Assembly (NCBI GenBank): GCA_012964845.1
Contig: DTTG01000187.1
Span: forward strand, 1-6,817
Direction: 5' to 3'
DNA: 6,817 bases
From: Fidelibacterota bacterium
GTDB taxonomy: Bacteria > Fidelibacterota > Marinisomatia > SCGC-AAA003-L08 > D37C17
Part shown: positions 1-6,169 of the stretch, one piece after another
How the letters are laid out: the number at the start of each line of letters is the position of its first letter
Position numbering within the stretch: position 1 is the stretch's first letter
The notes under the pieces: model-generated
Seen by the model: only the letters and a program-made list of their open reading frames with translations
What the model was told of the DNA's origin: nothing
The model's database searches: none
Position numbers and translations under genes: made by a program

Positions 1-24
1 TGTTACCTATGTATTGATTTTACA

Positions 25-59
25 CCCCAGTCCCCAGAACCCAACACCCAGTCTCCTAA
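25..59. repeat. Degenerate C-rich heptamer tandem repeat (about five units)
   Basis: Five consecutive 7-base units can be read: CCCCAGT, CCCCAGA, ACCCAAC, ACCCAGT and CTCCTAA. The first, second and fourth are closest to one another. The tract is strongly C-rich on this strand and stands out from the AT-rich surroundings. It lies about 70 bases upstream of the first gene. It resembles the short tandemly repeated heptamers (CCCCA[A/G]T type) known from filamentous cyanobacteria, but that is only a resemblance in unit length and composition, and nothing else here is cyanobacterial. The function is unknown. The window starts just upstream, so the array's origin and any preceding gene cannot be seen. 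Confidence 0.5.
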
Positions 60-126
60 ACACTTTTTTTATACCTTAGATTGTTTGTAACCTTAAAATA
101 CCGTAATTCAACGGATAGATTAAAAA

Positions 127-1926
127 ATGAATAAAATTACTTATTTAGATGGCGCTCGTTTGCATCGGGCTTTGGTTGCCGGGGCAAACAATGTACTTTC
201 GAGACAGGATTACCTGAACAAAATCAATGTATTCCCGGTTCCCGATGGAGATACGGGTACCAATATGGCCTTTACATTGAATTCCATTCTGGATTCAACT
301 TCAAAGAAAGTACATGCCCGAGTGGATGATATGTTGGCTCTCATTGCTGATGCGGCTTTAGATGGTGCCAGGGGAAATTCCGGTGTAATATTAGCTCAAT
401 TTTTTCAAGGACTCAGTGATGGTGCTGCCGGAGTAGAAAAAATGACTCCCGAATCTTTTGCCAAAGCCGTAAAATTCGGGGCAGAGTATGCCCGGGAAGC
501 ATTAGCAGAACCTCAGGAAGGTACTATTCTGACAGTGCTTACTGATTTTTCCAACCGCCTTATTGAATTGATCCAAACCAATAATCATGATTTTGAACAG
601 CTGATTGAAATGGGAATCAACGAAGCGGAAAAATCCCTGGAAAACACTCCCAATCTTTTGGCAGTATTAAAAAAAGCCGGGGTAGTAGACGCAGGGGCTC
701 AGGGCTTTGTTGATTTTCTTCACGGGATTTTCAGTTTTATTAAAAATGGTGACTTAAAAGGATTTAAAACAGACCTGGCAAGTAAGCAGATAAATGTTGA
801 TATGGATAATAATGGAACTGATTTTGAAAATTCAGAATTCAGGTATTGTACCGAATGTATAATAAAAGGAGACAAAATAATTCATAAAGATTTGCGGGAA
901 TCTCTGCTCACAAATGGAAATAGTCTGGTAATTGCTGGAAGTAAGAAAAAAGCGAAAGTCCATATTCATGTAAATGATCCCTCAGAGGTATTTAAAATTT
1001 GCACTGATTTTGGTACTGTTACAGGAGAAAAAGCAGATGATATGTGGCAGCAGCAGGAAGCAGCGCAAAGTCACAAGACCAATGGAGTTGCCATTGTAAC
1101 CGATTCAGGCGCAGATATTCCTGATGATATTGACCTCAACATTTTTGTTGTTCCCGTGAGGTATAACTTTGGAAATGTGGGATATATAGATAAAGTTTCC
1201 CAAACGCCTGAAGAATTCTTTCAAGAGCTTGAAACAAATCCGAACCACCCTCAAACTTCACAGCCCACACCCGGCGATTTTAGACGGCAGTACCAATTTC
1301 TTAAATCACATTATGATTCCATAATTTCCATCCACATTCCCCACGAACTGAGTGGCACCTATCAATCTGCATTAAATGCCGCCAAACGGGTTGATAAAGA
1401 AAATATTACCGTAATTGATGGGTTATCCGCTTCTGGAGGGTTGGGATTGATTGTCATGAAAGCAGCATCCCTGTCAAACGAAGGTAAAAGTCTGGAGGAA
1501 ATCAACGCTTTATTACCAGGTATTATTTCCTCAACAAAGGTATTTTTAGCAATAAAAGATTTGAAGTATGTAGTAAGGGGCGGCAGATTACCAGCATGGG
1601 TTAAATCGGTTGCAGATTTTCTCAATATTCGCCCTGTATTATCAACAAAAGATAATGGTACCCTAGGTGCTGCGGGAATTTTATTGGGGACGGAAAATCT
1701 TCCCCAAAAACTCTGTAAATTCGTATTAGCTAAAATGGATAAGGAAACAAATTATACGGTGATTGTAGGTCATAGCAATACACTGAATGATGGTAAGAAA
1801 TTGTTTGATTTACTTCAACGAGAAAATGATAAAATCAAAAATATATACTTAATTGATATGGGATGTGCATTGGGTGTTCATGCAGGTCCTGGCAGTTTGG
1901 TAACAGCTATCCAACCCCTGAGTTAA
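127..1926 (+). CDS. FakA-like DhaL/DAK2 kinase fused to a DegV/FakB fatty-acid-binding domain
   Basis: The 599-residue protein has three parts. Residues 1-205 are a DhaL/DAK2 kinase domain with the Mg-ATP motif PVPDGDTGTNM (37-47, Asp40 and Asp42), GARGNSG (80-86) and VVDAGAQGF (186-194). Residues about 237-311 match the FakA middle domain, with Cys241 and the KVHIHVND motif (His279, His281), which align with what I recall as the zinc ligands of Staphylococcus FakA. Residues 320-599 are a complete DegV/EDD domain: TDS (325-327), TSQPTPGDF (377-385), LSGTYQSA (408-415), GGR (485-487) and HAGPG (585-589), the residues that cradle the lipid carboxylate in FakB proteins. Known FakA phosphorylates a fatty acid held by a separate FakB. 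Here both parts are in one chain, and only about nine residues separate middle and DegV domains, so the usual FakA C-terminal domain is absent. The expected product is acyl-phosphate, the substrate of the neighbouring PlsY; this is inference. No good Shine-Dalgarno site precedes the ATG, only a weak GGAT. Confidence 0.93.
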   Translation: MNKITYLDGARLHRALVAGANNVLSRQDYLNKINVFPVPDGDTGTNMAFTLNSILDSTSKKVHARVDDMLALIADAALDGARGNSGVILAQFFQGLSDGAAGVEKMTPESFAKAVKFGAEYAREALAEPQEGTILTVLTDFSNRLIELIQTNNHDFEQLIEMGINEAEKSLENTPNLLAVLKKAGVVDAGAQGFVDFLHGIFSFIKNGDLKGFKTDLASKQINVDMDNNGTDFENSEFRYCTECIIKGDKIIHKDLRESLLTNGNSLVIAGSKKKAKVHIHVNDPSEVFKICTDFGTVTGEKADDMWQQQEAAQSHKTNGVAIVTDSGADIPDDIDLNIFVVPVRYNFGNVGYIDKVSQTPEEFFQELETNPNHPQTSQPTPGDFRRQYQFLKSHYDSIISIHIPHELSGTYQSALNAAKRVDKENITVIDGLSASGGLGLIVMKAASLSNEGKSLEEINALLPGIISSTKVFLAIKDLKYVVRGGRLPAWVKSVADFLNIRPVLSTKDNGTLGAAGILLGTENLPQKLCKFVLAKMDKETNYTVIVGHSNTLNDGKKLFDLLQRENDKIKNIYLIDMGCALGVHAGPGSLVTAIQPLS

Positions 1927-1933
1927 TTCTACT

Positions 1934-2575
1934 ATGGAAATCCTTATAAAATTAGTGTTAAGCTATTTGATTGGATCAACTTCTGGAAGTATTCTCCTGG
2001 GAAAATTAAAAGGAGTGGACATTCGAAATATGGGCAGTGGCAATGCTGGAGGGACAAATGCTTTTCGAACTCAGGGGGCATCTTTTGCAGCTGGAGTTCT
2101 AGGCATTGATATTCTAAAAGGATTCATTTCTGCAAAATTTATTTCTGCAATGAATCTTCCCATTTTTTCCAGCTCAACAGTTGATCCCAATCTACTCATC
2201 ATATTATGCGGGGTTGCTGCTGTGCTGGGGCATGTGTATCCACTCTACCATGGATTTCGAGGCGGGAAAGGCGGCGGCGCTGCAATCGGGATGATTTTTG
2301 CTATTTCATGGCCCTCTATCTCCCTAGCCATACTTTTATGGCTGGTTATCCTGTTACTTACAGGCTATGTAGGATTAGGAACAATGATTGGAAGTGTTTC
2401 CGTTATTTATTTCGCACATTATTTTAAGGATGCTATAAACAATCCCTATTTTTTACCTTTTACCATTTTTTTAAGCTTTTTTATTATTTATACCCATAGG
2501 AGTAATATCAAAAGAATGCTTGATGGGACGGAAAACCGTTTTGAGAAGGCTATGATATTTCGGAAGAAAAATTAA
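1934..2575 (+). CDS. plsY: Glycerol-3-phosphate acyltransferase PlsY (acyl-phosphate dependent)
   Basis: PlsY is an inner-membrane enzyme that transfers the acyl group of acyl-phosphate to sn-glycerol-3-phosphate, giving lysophosphatidic acid, the first step of phospholipid synthesis. The 213-residue length is typical. All three cytoplasmic motifs are visible: GSGNAGGTNAFR (34-45, usual form GSGNPGATNxxR), GHVYPLYHGFRGGKGG (99-114) and THRSNIKRMLDGTEN (187-201). Between them lie hydrophobic segments at about 4-23, 50-72, 86-104, 117-143, 146-162 and 172-186, fitting a five-span membrane protein with some re-entrant or marginal stretches. It starts 7 nt after the stop of the fatty-acid-kinase fusion, so the two are almost certainly co-transcribed. 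No Shine-Dalgarno sequence is seen, so translation may depend on coupling. Its stop codon interlocks with that of the convergent outer-membrane gene. The family assignment is secure. Confidence 0.96.
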   Translation: MEILIKLVLSYLIGSTSGSILLGKLKGVDIRNMGSGNAGGTNAFRTQGASFAAGVLGIDILKGFISAKFISAMNLPIFSSSTVDPNLLIILCGVAAVLGHVYPLYHGFRGGKGGGAAIGMIFAISWPSISLAILLWLVILLLTGYVGLGTMIGSVSVIYFAHYFKDAINNPYFLPFTIFLSFFIIYTHRSNIKRMLDGTENRFEKAMIFRKKN

Positions 2576-3828
2576 TTACTGTCAGAAAGGTGAAGAAACT
2601 GCTGGTTGTATGGATTAAAGCCAAAGTCTATCCCAATTACCCCTGCACCTGACGCAAAAAACCGGAATCCAAATCCAAACCCAATTAGCATATTCTGTAG
2701 TTTAAATGAGGCAATATCATTGGCGCTCATTCCAAAATCCGAAAAGTACACCATATCGATACCCAGTTCTACTCCGCTAAAATCCTTCTTTTCAAAAAGC
2801 GTATGCTGCAATTGAAAGGACTGATAGATTATATTAAATCCTTCAATCAAATGGGATACTTCAATATCATTCTTTTCGGGTAAAGGTGAATAGCCCCTTA
2901 CAAAATCTTCTCCACCTAAGTATAAATATTCAAAAATTGGAAGTGCTCTCGAATATTGTAGATAAATTTTTGATTTAGCAGATAAAACAGGGTTGAAATA
3001 ATTATCAGATAGTTGAAAATATTTTGAGTATCCCAATTGAAAACGATAGTAATTTTCTGGTTTACCCATAGAGATTTTTGGTTTAAAGTAAAAACTGAAT
3101 TTCCCCCCGGATGTTGGGTCTAGATATATATCTCTCCGGTCAAATATATAGCCAAATTCACCTCGAATATATTGATAGTCAGTAAGTATATCGTTGGGAT
3201 TATAATTCATACCTGAATAATCAATCCCGGCGGTATCGATTGATGCAGCCTCTAAGCCTAATAGAAAATTAAATTTGTGGACTTTATTTTTATAAAATCC
3301 CGTTCCAATATTAATCCCCTTTTCCTTATAATGATATGAGTACACAGGATTTTTTGTATTAAACTGGTAAACATTACCCAATAAAGAAACATGATCTCCG
3401 GTTACCCATGGATCATTAAAATTAAGAAAATAGGTGGTCTCCTCTCCTCCAATTCCACCCAAAATAAGTTTTTGGTTCAAACCGTTAAAATTTAGAAATG
3501 CAATTCCTCCACCGTAGGACCATCCTTTTGCTTCGTTATAATCTGCAATGGGTATCGGAAAAAAACGAAAAGTCTCAACTACGGTGATAGTATATGAGGA
3601 ATCAACTTGTCTAATATCAACTGTGGAAAATAAACCTAAATTATAAATCCGGTTTCTATCATCCTTGGCAAAAGTTGAGTCATATTCACCAGAGATCGGA
3701 TGATGAATCTCTCTGAGAATAATTTCATTACGACTGTGCTTATTTCCTATAATATTTACATCTACAATTTGGGATGCAAAAGAAATTGAATAAAAAAGGA
3801 ATAGGCAAATAAAGGAAGGGTGGTTCAT
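2572..3828 (-). CDS. Omp85/BamA-superfamily outer membrane beta-barrel protein with one POTRA domain
   Basis: The 418-residue precursor begins with a short hydrophobic signal sequence (about 1-18, likely cleaved after SFA). Residues 20-88 form one POTRA-like domain, seen from IVDVNIIGNKHSRNEIILRE and the GLFSTVDI segment typical of a POTRA second helix and strand. From about residue 100 to the end, alternating aromatic/polar beta strands form a barrel. The segment GGEDFVRGY (305-313) contains the VRGY/F lid motif that marks Omp85 proteins. The C-terminal part (about 395-418) has the IDFGFNPYNQQF pattern of the closing strands. BamA usually has five POTRAs, TamA three and two-partner transporters two, so this is a minimal form, and I cannot say whether it inserts, secretes or only anchors something. 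No patatin, peptidase or other passenger domain is present. No Shine-Dalgarno sequence precedes the ATG. It lies downstream of the 75-residue gene on the same strand, separated by a terminator. Confidence 0.88.
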   Translation of the reverse strand: MNHPSFICLFLFYSISFASQIVDVNIIGNKHSRNEIILREIHHPISGEYDSTFAKDDRNRIYNLGLFSTVDIRQVDSSYTITVVETFRFFPIPIADYNEAKGWSYGGGIAFLNFNGLNQKLILGGIGGEETTYFLNFNDPWVTGDHVSLLGNVYQFNTKNPVYSYHYKEKGINIGTGFYKNKVHKFNFLLGLEAASIDTAGIDYSGMNYNPNDILTDYQYIRGEFGYIFDRRDIYLDPTSGGKFSFYFKPKISMGKPENYYRFQLGYSKYFQLSDNYFNPVLSAKSKIYLQYSRALPIFEYLYLGGEDFVRGYSPLPEKNDIEVSHLIEGFNIIYQSFQLQHTLFEKKDFSGVELGIDMVYFSDFGMSANDIASFKLQNMLIGFGFGFRFFASGAGVIGIDFGFNPYNQQFLHLSDSN

Positions 3829-3840
3829 TAAAGGAAGGGA

Positions 3841-3869
3841 ATTTTACAGAAACTAAAAGCCCCAACCAA
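3841..3869 (-). promoter_or_regulatory. Possible promoter for the Omp85 gene, embedded in the upstream terminator
   Basis: On the minus strand a TGTAAAAT block (-10 TAAAAT, 3841-3846) lies 17 bases from a weak TTGGTT (-35, 3864-3869). The spacer coincides with one arm of the terminator of the preceding gene. Transcription would begin only a few bases before the ATG at 3828. The -10 matches five of six consensus bases but the -35 only three, so this is weak. Alternatively, the Omp85 gene is transcribed by read-through. Confidence 0.22.
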
Positions 3870-3889
3870 ATTAATGATCGGGGCTTTTA
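3854..3889 (-). terminator. Hairpin terminator after the 75-residue repeat protein gene
   Basis: TAAAAGCCCC (3854-3863) and GGGGCTTTTA (3880-3889) form a perfect 10-bp inverted repeat around a 16-base loop. On the minus strand the hairpin starts 18 bases after the TAA stop of the 75-residue gene and its second arm ends in GGGGCTTTTA, giving a GC stem followed by a short U run. The arms are symmetrical, so it could work in both directions. It separates this gene from the Omp85 gene on the same strand. Confidence 0.75.
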
Positions 3890-3907
3890 ATAGGTATTAA
3901 CTGTATG

Positions 3908-4135
3908 TTACTTACGGCCTCTCGCCATTTTTGCACGCGAAACATCGCCGTCCTTATCAATAAAATAAAGCCAGCCAGATTCACGGTTTACACCAGCATT
4001 TGCAACAACTTCAGCGTTGCCACCTTTATTGGCGCCACGTGCCATTTTAGTTCTAGATACATTACCATTTTTATCTAAATAGTATAGAAATCCAGACTCT
4101 TTAGTTACACCAGTTGTTTTGACTTTTTCTGCCAT
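3908..4135 (-). CDS. Small basic protein made of two tandem aromatic/SRAKMARG repeat units, function unknown
   Basis: This 75-residue protein is almost entirely two copies of a 26-residue unit, at residues 9-34 and 48-73, joined by a Gly/Ala/Asn linker. Eighteen of 26 positions are identical. Each unit contains ESG, an aromatic strand (GFLYYLDKNG or GWLYFIDKDG), then NVSR or DVSR, and ends with KMARG. The pattern of aromatic strand, D-K-N/D-G turn and a second short strand suggests one beta-hairpin per unit; this is inference. There is no signal peptide, membrane segment or cysteine, and the net charge is positive, so a cytoplasmic protein, possibly binding nucleic acid or another polyanion, is conceivable but unproven. 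The acidic turn is not a standard EF-hand loop. It has one of the two strong ribosome-binding sites in the window and its own terminator, suggesting a monocistronic, well-expressed gene. I do not recognise a characterised family. Confidence 0.85.
   Translation of the reverse strand: MAEKVKTTGVTKESGFLYYLDKNGNVSRTKMARGANKGGNAEVVANAGVNRESGWLYFIDKDGDVSRAKMARGRK
3917..4111 (-). repeat. Internal duplication within the 75-residue protein gene
   Basis: The two repeat units occupy 4034-4111 (first copy) and 3917-3994 (second copy) on the minus strand, with a 39-codon period. Conservation is evident at protein level (18 of 26 identical, most other changes conservative such as Phe/Trp, Leu/Ile, Lys/Arg). 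This points to an old duplication kept under selection rather than a recent one. Confidence 0.85.
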
Positions 4136-4143
4136 AGTTAACT

Positions 4144-4149
4144 CTCCTT
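4144..4149 (-). promoter_or_regulatory. Strong Shine-Dalgarno site of the 75-residue protein gene
   Basis: AAGGAG on the minus strand lies 8 bases before the ATG at 4133-4135. This is near-ideal sequence and spacing. It fixes the start codon and contrasts with the larger genes of the window, none of which has a clear site. Confidence 0.85.
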
Positions 4150-4188
4150 ATTCAATTAGTTGTTTGTTTTTCTTACAATCGACAGCTA

Positions 4189-4218
4189 AAAATATGGCAT
4201 TCTCCTCTATAATATCAA
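4189..4218 (-). promoter_or_regulatory. Candidate sigma-70-like promoter for the 75-residue protein gene
   Basis: On the minus strand TTGATA (4213-4218, five of six consensus) is followed after 18 bases by TATTTT (4189-4194, four of six). An alternative -10 is TATTAT, overlapping the -35 just named. Either would give a leader of roughly 45-65 bases. The AT-rich background makes chance matches common. Confidence 0.28.
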
Positions 4219-4401
4219 GCATTATTTTGAAATTATGGTAAATTTTTACTTTTTGGGGTGTTTTTTTGGGGGTTTTTCCCCATTTAACTCCTATTTTCTG
4301 TTCGATTAACAGGTATTATTGCAAATTATTACTAATAAATTGAATATTGGGGATTTTACTACTTTGGATGAATTACTGGAGTTATTGGTGTTTCATCTAA
4401 A

Positions 4402-5046
4402 TCAACGGTTTTTTTCATATTGTTTCATAACTTGGATAAACTCACTCTCTGAATTACATTGGAAAAAGGATGATAATCTAACATTTTCCTTCAAGGTTAT
4501 GATCTTTTTAAATCCATAATGGTGTCCTGAATAAATAATAGTCTGTGGGGGTAATTTCAATAATTCATCATAAATACTGGTATAAAGATGTGAAATATTG
4601 CTTTTGGCTCCAATTGTCCGCCCTGTTCTGCCTACAAACATTGTGTCTCCTGTAAAAACACAGTTATCCTTTTTATTCCAGAAGCAAATACTATCAGGGT
4701 AATGACCAGGTGTGTGTAGTATGGTAAGCATTTCTGTTCCAAGGGGGATTATTTCATGATGGGTTAATCCTCGAAAATAGTCTCCAAATTCTTCTTCAGG
4801 AAAATTATAACCACATAGTTGTAATTGGGGAAACTGATGAGTTAAATCTTCTAAATATCTAATATGATCAAAATGCGAATGTGTAATAAACAATTTTTCC
4901 AGTATAAGATTTTTTGAATTAATAAATTCAAGAATTTCAGTAATATCTACAGCTGCATCAACAATTCCAGCTAATCCTGTTGTTTCACACCAAACCAGAT
5001 AACTTAAATTTTTGTCATATCCCCCTAAAAATGTTTTAATTTTCAT
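4402..5046 (-). CDS. Glyoxalase-II-like metallo-beta-lactamase-fold hydrolase
   Basis: The 214-residue protein spans a single metallo-beta-lactamase fold with the full two-metal site: THSHFDH (55-61; His56, His58, Asp60, His61), HTPGH (111-115; His115), FTGDTMFVGRTGR (131-143; Asp134) and YSGHHYG (172-178; His175). The GDTxFVGxxGR segment and the YxGH motif are those of the glyoxalase II / persulfide dioxygenase (GloB/ETHE1) branch. Canonical members have GHDY or GHEY where this has GHHY. Family members hydrolyse thioesters such as S-lactoylglutathione or oxidise persulfides; which applies here cannot be read from the sequence. There is no signal peptide, so it is cytoplasmic. Its ATG lies inside the end of the alpha/beta hydrolase gene (11-base overlap, different frame) and lacks a Shine-Dalgarno site, which suggests translational coupling. 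Confidence 0.92.
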   Translation of the reverse strand: MKIKTFLGGYDKNLSYLVWCETTGLAGIVDAAVDITEILEFINSKNLILEKLFITHSHFDHIRYLEDLTHQFPQLQLCGYNFPEEEFGDYFRGLTHHEIIPLGTEMLTILHTPGHYPDSICFWNKKDNCVFTGDTMFVGRTGRTIGAKSNISHLYTSIYDELLKLPPQTIIYSGHHYGFKKIITLKENVRLSSFFQCNSESEFIQVMKQYEKNR

Positions 5047-6112
5047 AATGAAAAAATAATTTTGCGTAAAATTGAAGCAGCTTAATTAATTCCTTAATTT
5101 TGAAAAAGAAACCACCATTTGATGAAAATTCATTATGTTCATATAAATATGAAATACATAATTCAGTATTTGGCAAATAATCTGCAAGTTGAATAGATTC
5201 TGTAAATGGAACCATAGAATCATGTGCACCATGCATAATAAACACTTTTTCCGAGATATCTTTAGCCCAATATTTTGGAGATAGATGTTTAAATGACTCC
5301 TGTTCATTTTTTAATATAGTTTGTGCTAATTTCTTAACTTCCGGGGTTGATGTTCCACTCATAATTGAATGAAAAATTTCCTTTTGAAAATCGGGTAGTT
5401 TATTGATCAGAATATCACAATTCACATCATCCTGAATTTTCAATTGGATTGCTTTCTGCAGCTCTGAGGAATCCCAATTTGTCTGCAAATTGTTTAAATA
5501 ATTTTGAAAAATAACTACCAACCCCCATTCATGAGGCGGTATTTGGAATTGCTTTCCGTTTGCTGATATACTTCCCGTAAGAAAATAGTGAAAGAGCGAA
5601 TGAGAATCGGAGTAGGTTCCAAAAGTTAAAACAGATTTAGGGAGTGGAACCTTATTATTTATCTCTTTAAGCATTCGTAGCATTAAACCACCGCCATAAC
5701 TCATTCCAGCCATTAAAATCTTTTGTGGGTTTACTTTTTCCGTATTAATAATCCACTGATAAAAACAAGTGAACCACTGGACATTTATTATGGTTATATC
5801 CAGTTTTTTCAATGGTGGTATTCTTGGTATATATACCTTAAACCCATTTTGTGCCAATACCTGCCCAAGCATTATCATTTTAGGATGATCTTCCGCAGTT
5901 GGAGAAGCTCCCGGAAATAATATGGCCACCCTATCTCTATGTTTTGGTGGTGTCATTATTTTCACTGGGGGATTTTTATCATTTAATCCACTATAAAATT
6001 TGGTACTAATTCCTATTGAAGGATAGGCTTCAGCATTATACCTGATTAAGGGATAGACAAATTTTAACGATTGGTAATATGATTTAATATTCGGCAGAAA
6101 AATTGATTCCAA
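5036..6112 (-). CDS. Alpha/beta hydrolase with TTG start
   Basis: This 358-residue serine hydrolase of the alpha/beta fold has a complete apparent triad: Ser138 in GMSYGG (136-141, the GxSxG elbow), Asp298 in HGAHDSMVP (294-302) and His326 in LYEHNEF (323-329). A PGAS segment (67-70) after the first core strand probably supplies the oxyanion hole. Residues about 165-285 form a long, mostly helical insertion that would act as a lid. About 60 residues precede the core, with no signal peptide, so it is probably cytoplasmic. The first codon is TTG (6110-6112): a TGA lies eight codons upstream with no ATG between, and the next in-frame ATG is at residue 53, too close to the core to leave the N-terminal region. 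The substrate is unknown. It is first in an operon with the overlapping metallo-hydrolase. An esterase or lipase is as likely as a peptidase or thioesterase. Confidence 0.87.
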   Translation of the reverse strand: MESIFLPNIKSYYQSLKFVYPLIRYNAEAYPSIGISTKFYSGLNDKNPPVKIMTPPKHRDRVAILFPGASPTAEDHPKMIMLGQVLAQNGFKVYIPRIPPLKKLDITIINVQWFTCFYQWIINTEKVNPQKILMAGMSYGGGLMLRMLKEINNKVPLPKSVLTFGTYSDSHSLFHYFLTGSISANGKQFQIPPHEWGLVVIFQNYLNNLQTNWDSSELQKAIQLKIQDDVNCDILINKLPDFQKEIFHSIMSGTSTPEVKKLAQTILKNEQESFKHLSPKYWAKDISEKVFIMHGAHDSMVPFTESIQLADYLPNTELCISYLYEHNEFSSNGGFFFKIKELIKLLQFYAKLFFHYEN

Positions 6113-6140
6113 TTTGAAATAATAAACGTATGGTCATAGT

Positions 6141-6169
6141 GTAATAGATACCTGTTGATAAATATTCAA
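6141..6169 (-). promoter_or_regulatory. Candidate promoter of the hydrolase operon
   Basis: On the minus strand TTGAAT (6164-6169) and TATTAC (6141-6146) are separated by exactly 17 bases. Each matches four of six consensus positions. Transcription would start near 6134, giving a leader of about 20 bases before the TTG start codon. Confidence 0.35.

Larger units (their letters stand above)
4136..4401. other. Intergenic region between the 75-residue gene and the hydrolase operon
   Basis: This 266-bp AT-rich gap holds the leader of the 75-residue gene and the 3' end of the hydrolase operon. It contains a homopolymer-rich stretch (4261-4281: seven T, five G, five T, four C) and a 15-base dyad CTGTT-CGATT-AACAG (4298-4312). 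Read on the minus strand there is an AGGAG-TTAA-ATG block at 4281-4292 that opens a 16-codon frame ending at 4233. No convincing terminator for the hydrolase operon is present: the G5/C4 hairpin is followed on the minus strand by A residues, not U. Confidence 0.5.

Noticed and set aside
1362..1625. 87-codon frame on the minus strand
   Set aside because: It lies wholly inside the DegV domain of the fusion gene, and its translation shows no domain-like pattern.
2206..2427. 73-codon plus-strand frame inside plsY
   Set aside because: The PlsY frame carries all family motifs across this stretch. The other frame is Cys/Arg-rich and patternless.
2606..2815. 69-codon plus-strand frame opposite the Omp85 gene
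   Set aside because: It is antisense to conserved barrel strands and has no ribosome-binding site.
3908..4135. EF-hand calcium-binding reading of the DKNGN/DKDGD turns
   Set aside because: The loop lacks the DxDxDG spacing and the glutamate at position 12, so a beta turn is more likely.
4268..4281. GGGGG-TTTTT-CCCC hairpin as terminator of the hydrolase operon
   Set aside because: The stem is only four pairs, and on the minus strand it is followed by A residues, not a U run.
4319..4519. 66-codon plus-strand frame overlapping the 3' end of the metallo-hydrolase
   Set aside because: It has a non-ATG start, no ribosome-binding site and a low-complexity AT-rich translation.
5086..5307. 73-codon minus-strand frame within the alpha/beta hydrolase
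   Set aside because: The hydrolase frame holds the catalytic Asp here. The other frame is a shifted reading of the same bases.
5723..5920. 65-codon plus-strand frame opposite the alpha/beta hydrolase
   Set aside because: It is antisense to the conserved core strands and is an aromatic-rich artefact.
6135..6137. ATG upstream of the alpha/beta hydrolase as its real start
   Set aside because: It is in a different frame (25 bases from the TTG codon) and reaches a stop after 17 codons. Using it would require a frameshift, for which there is no evidence.
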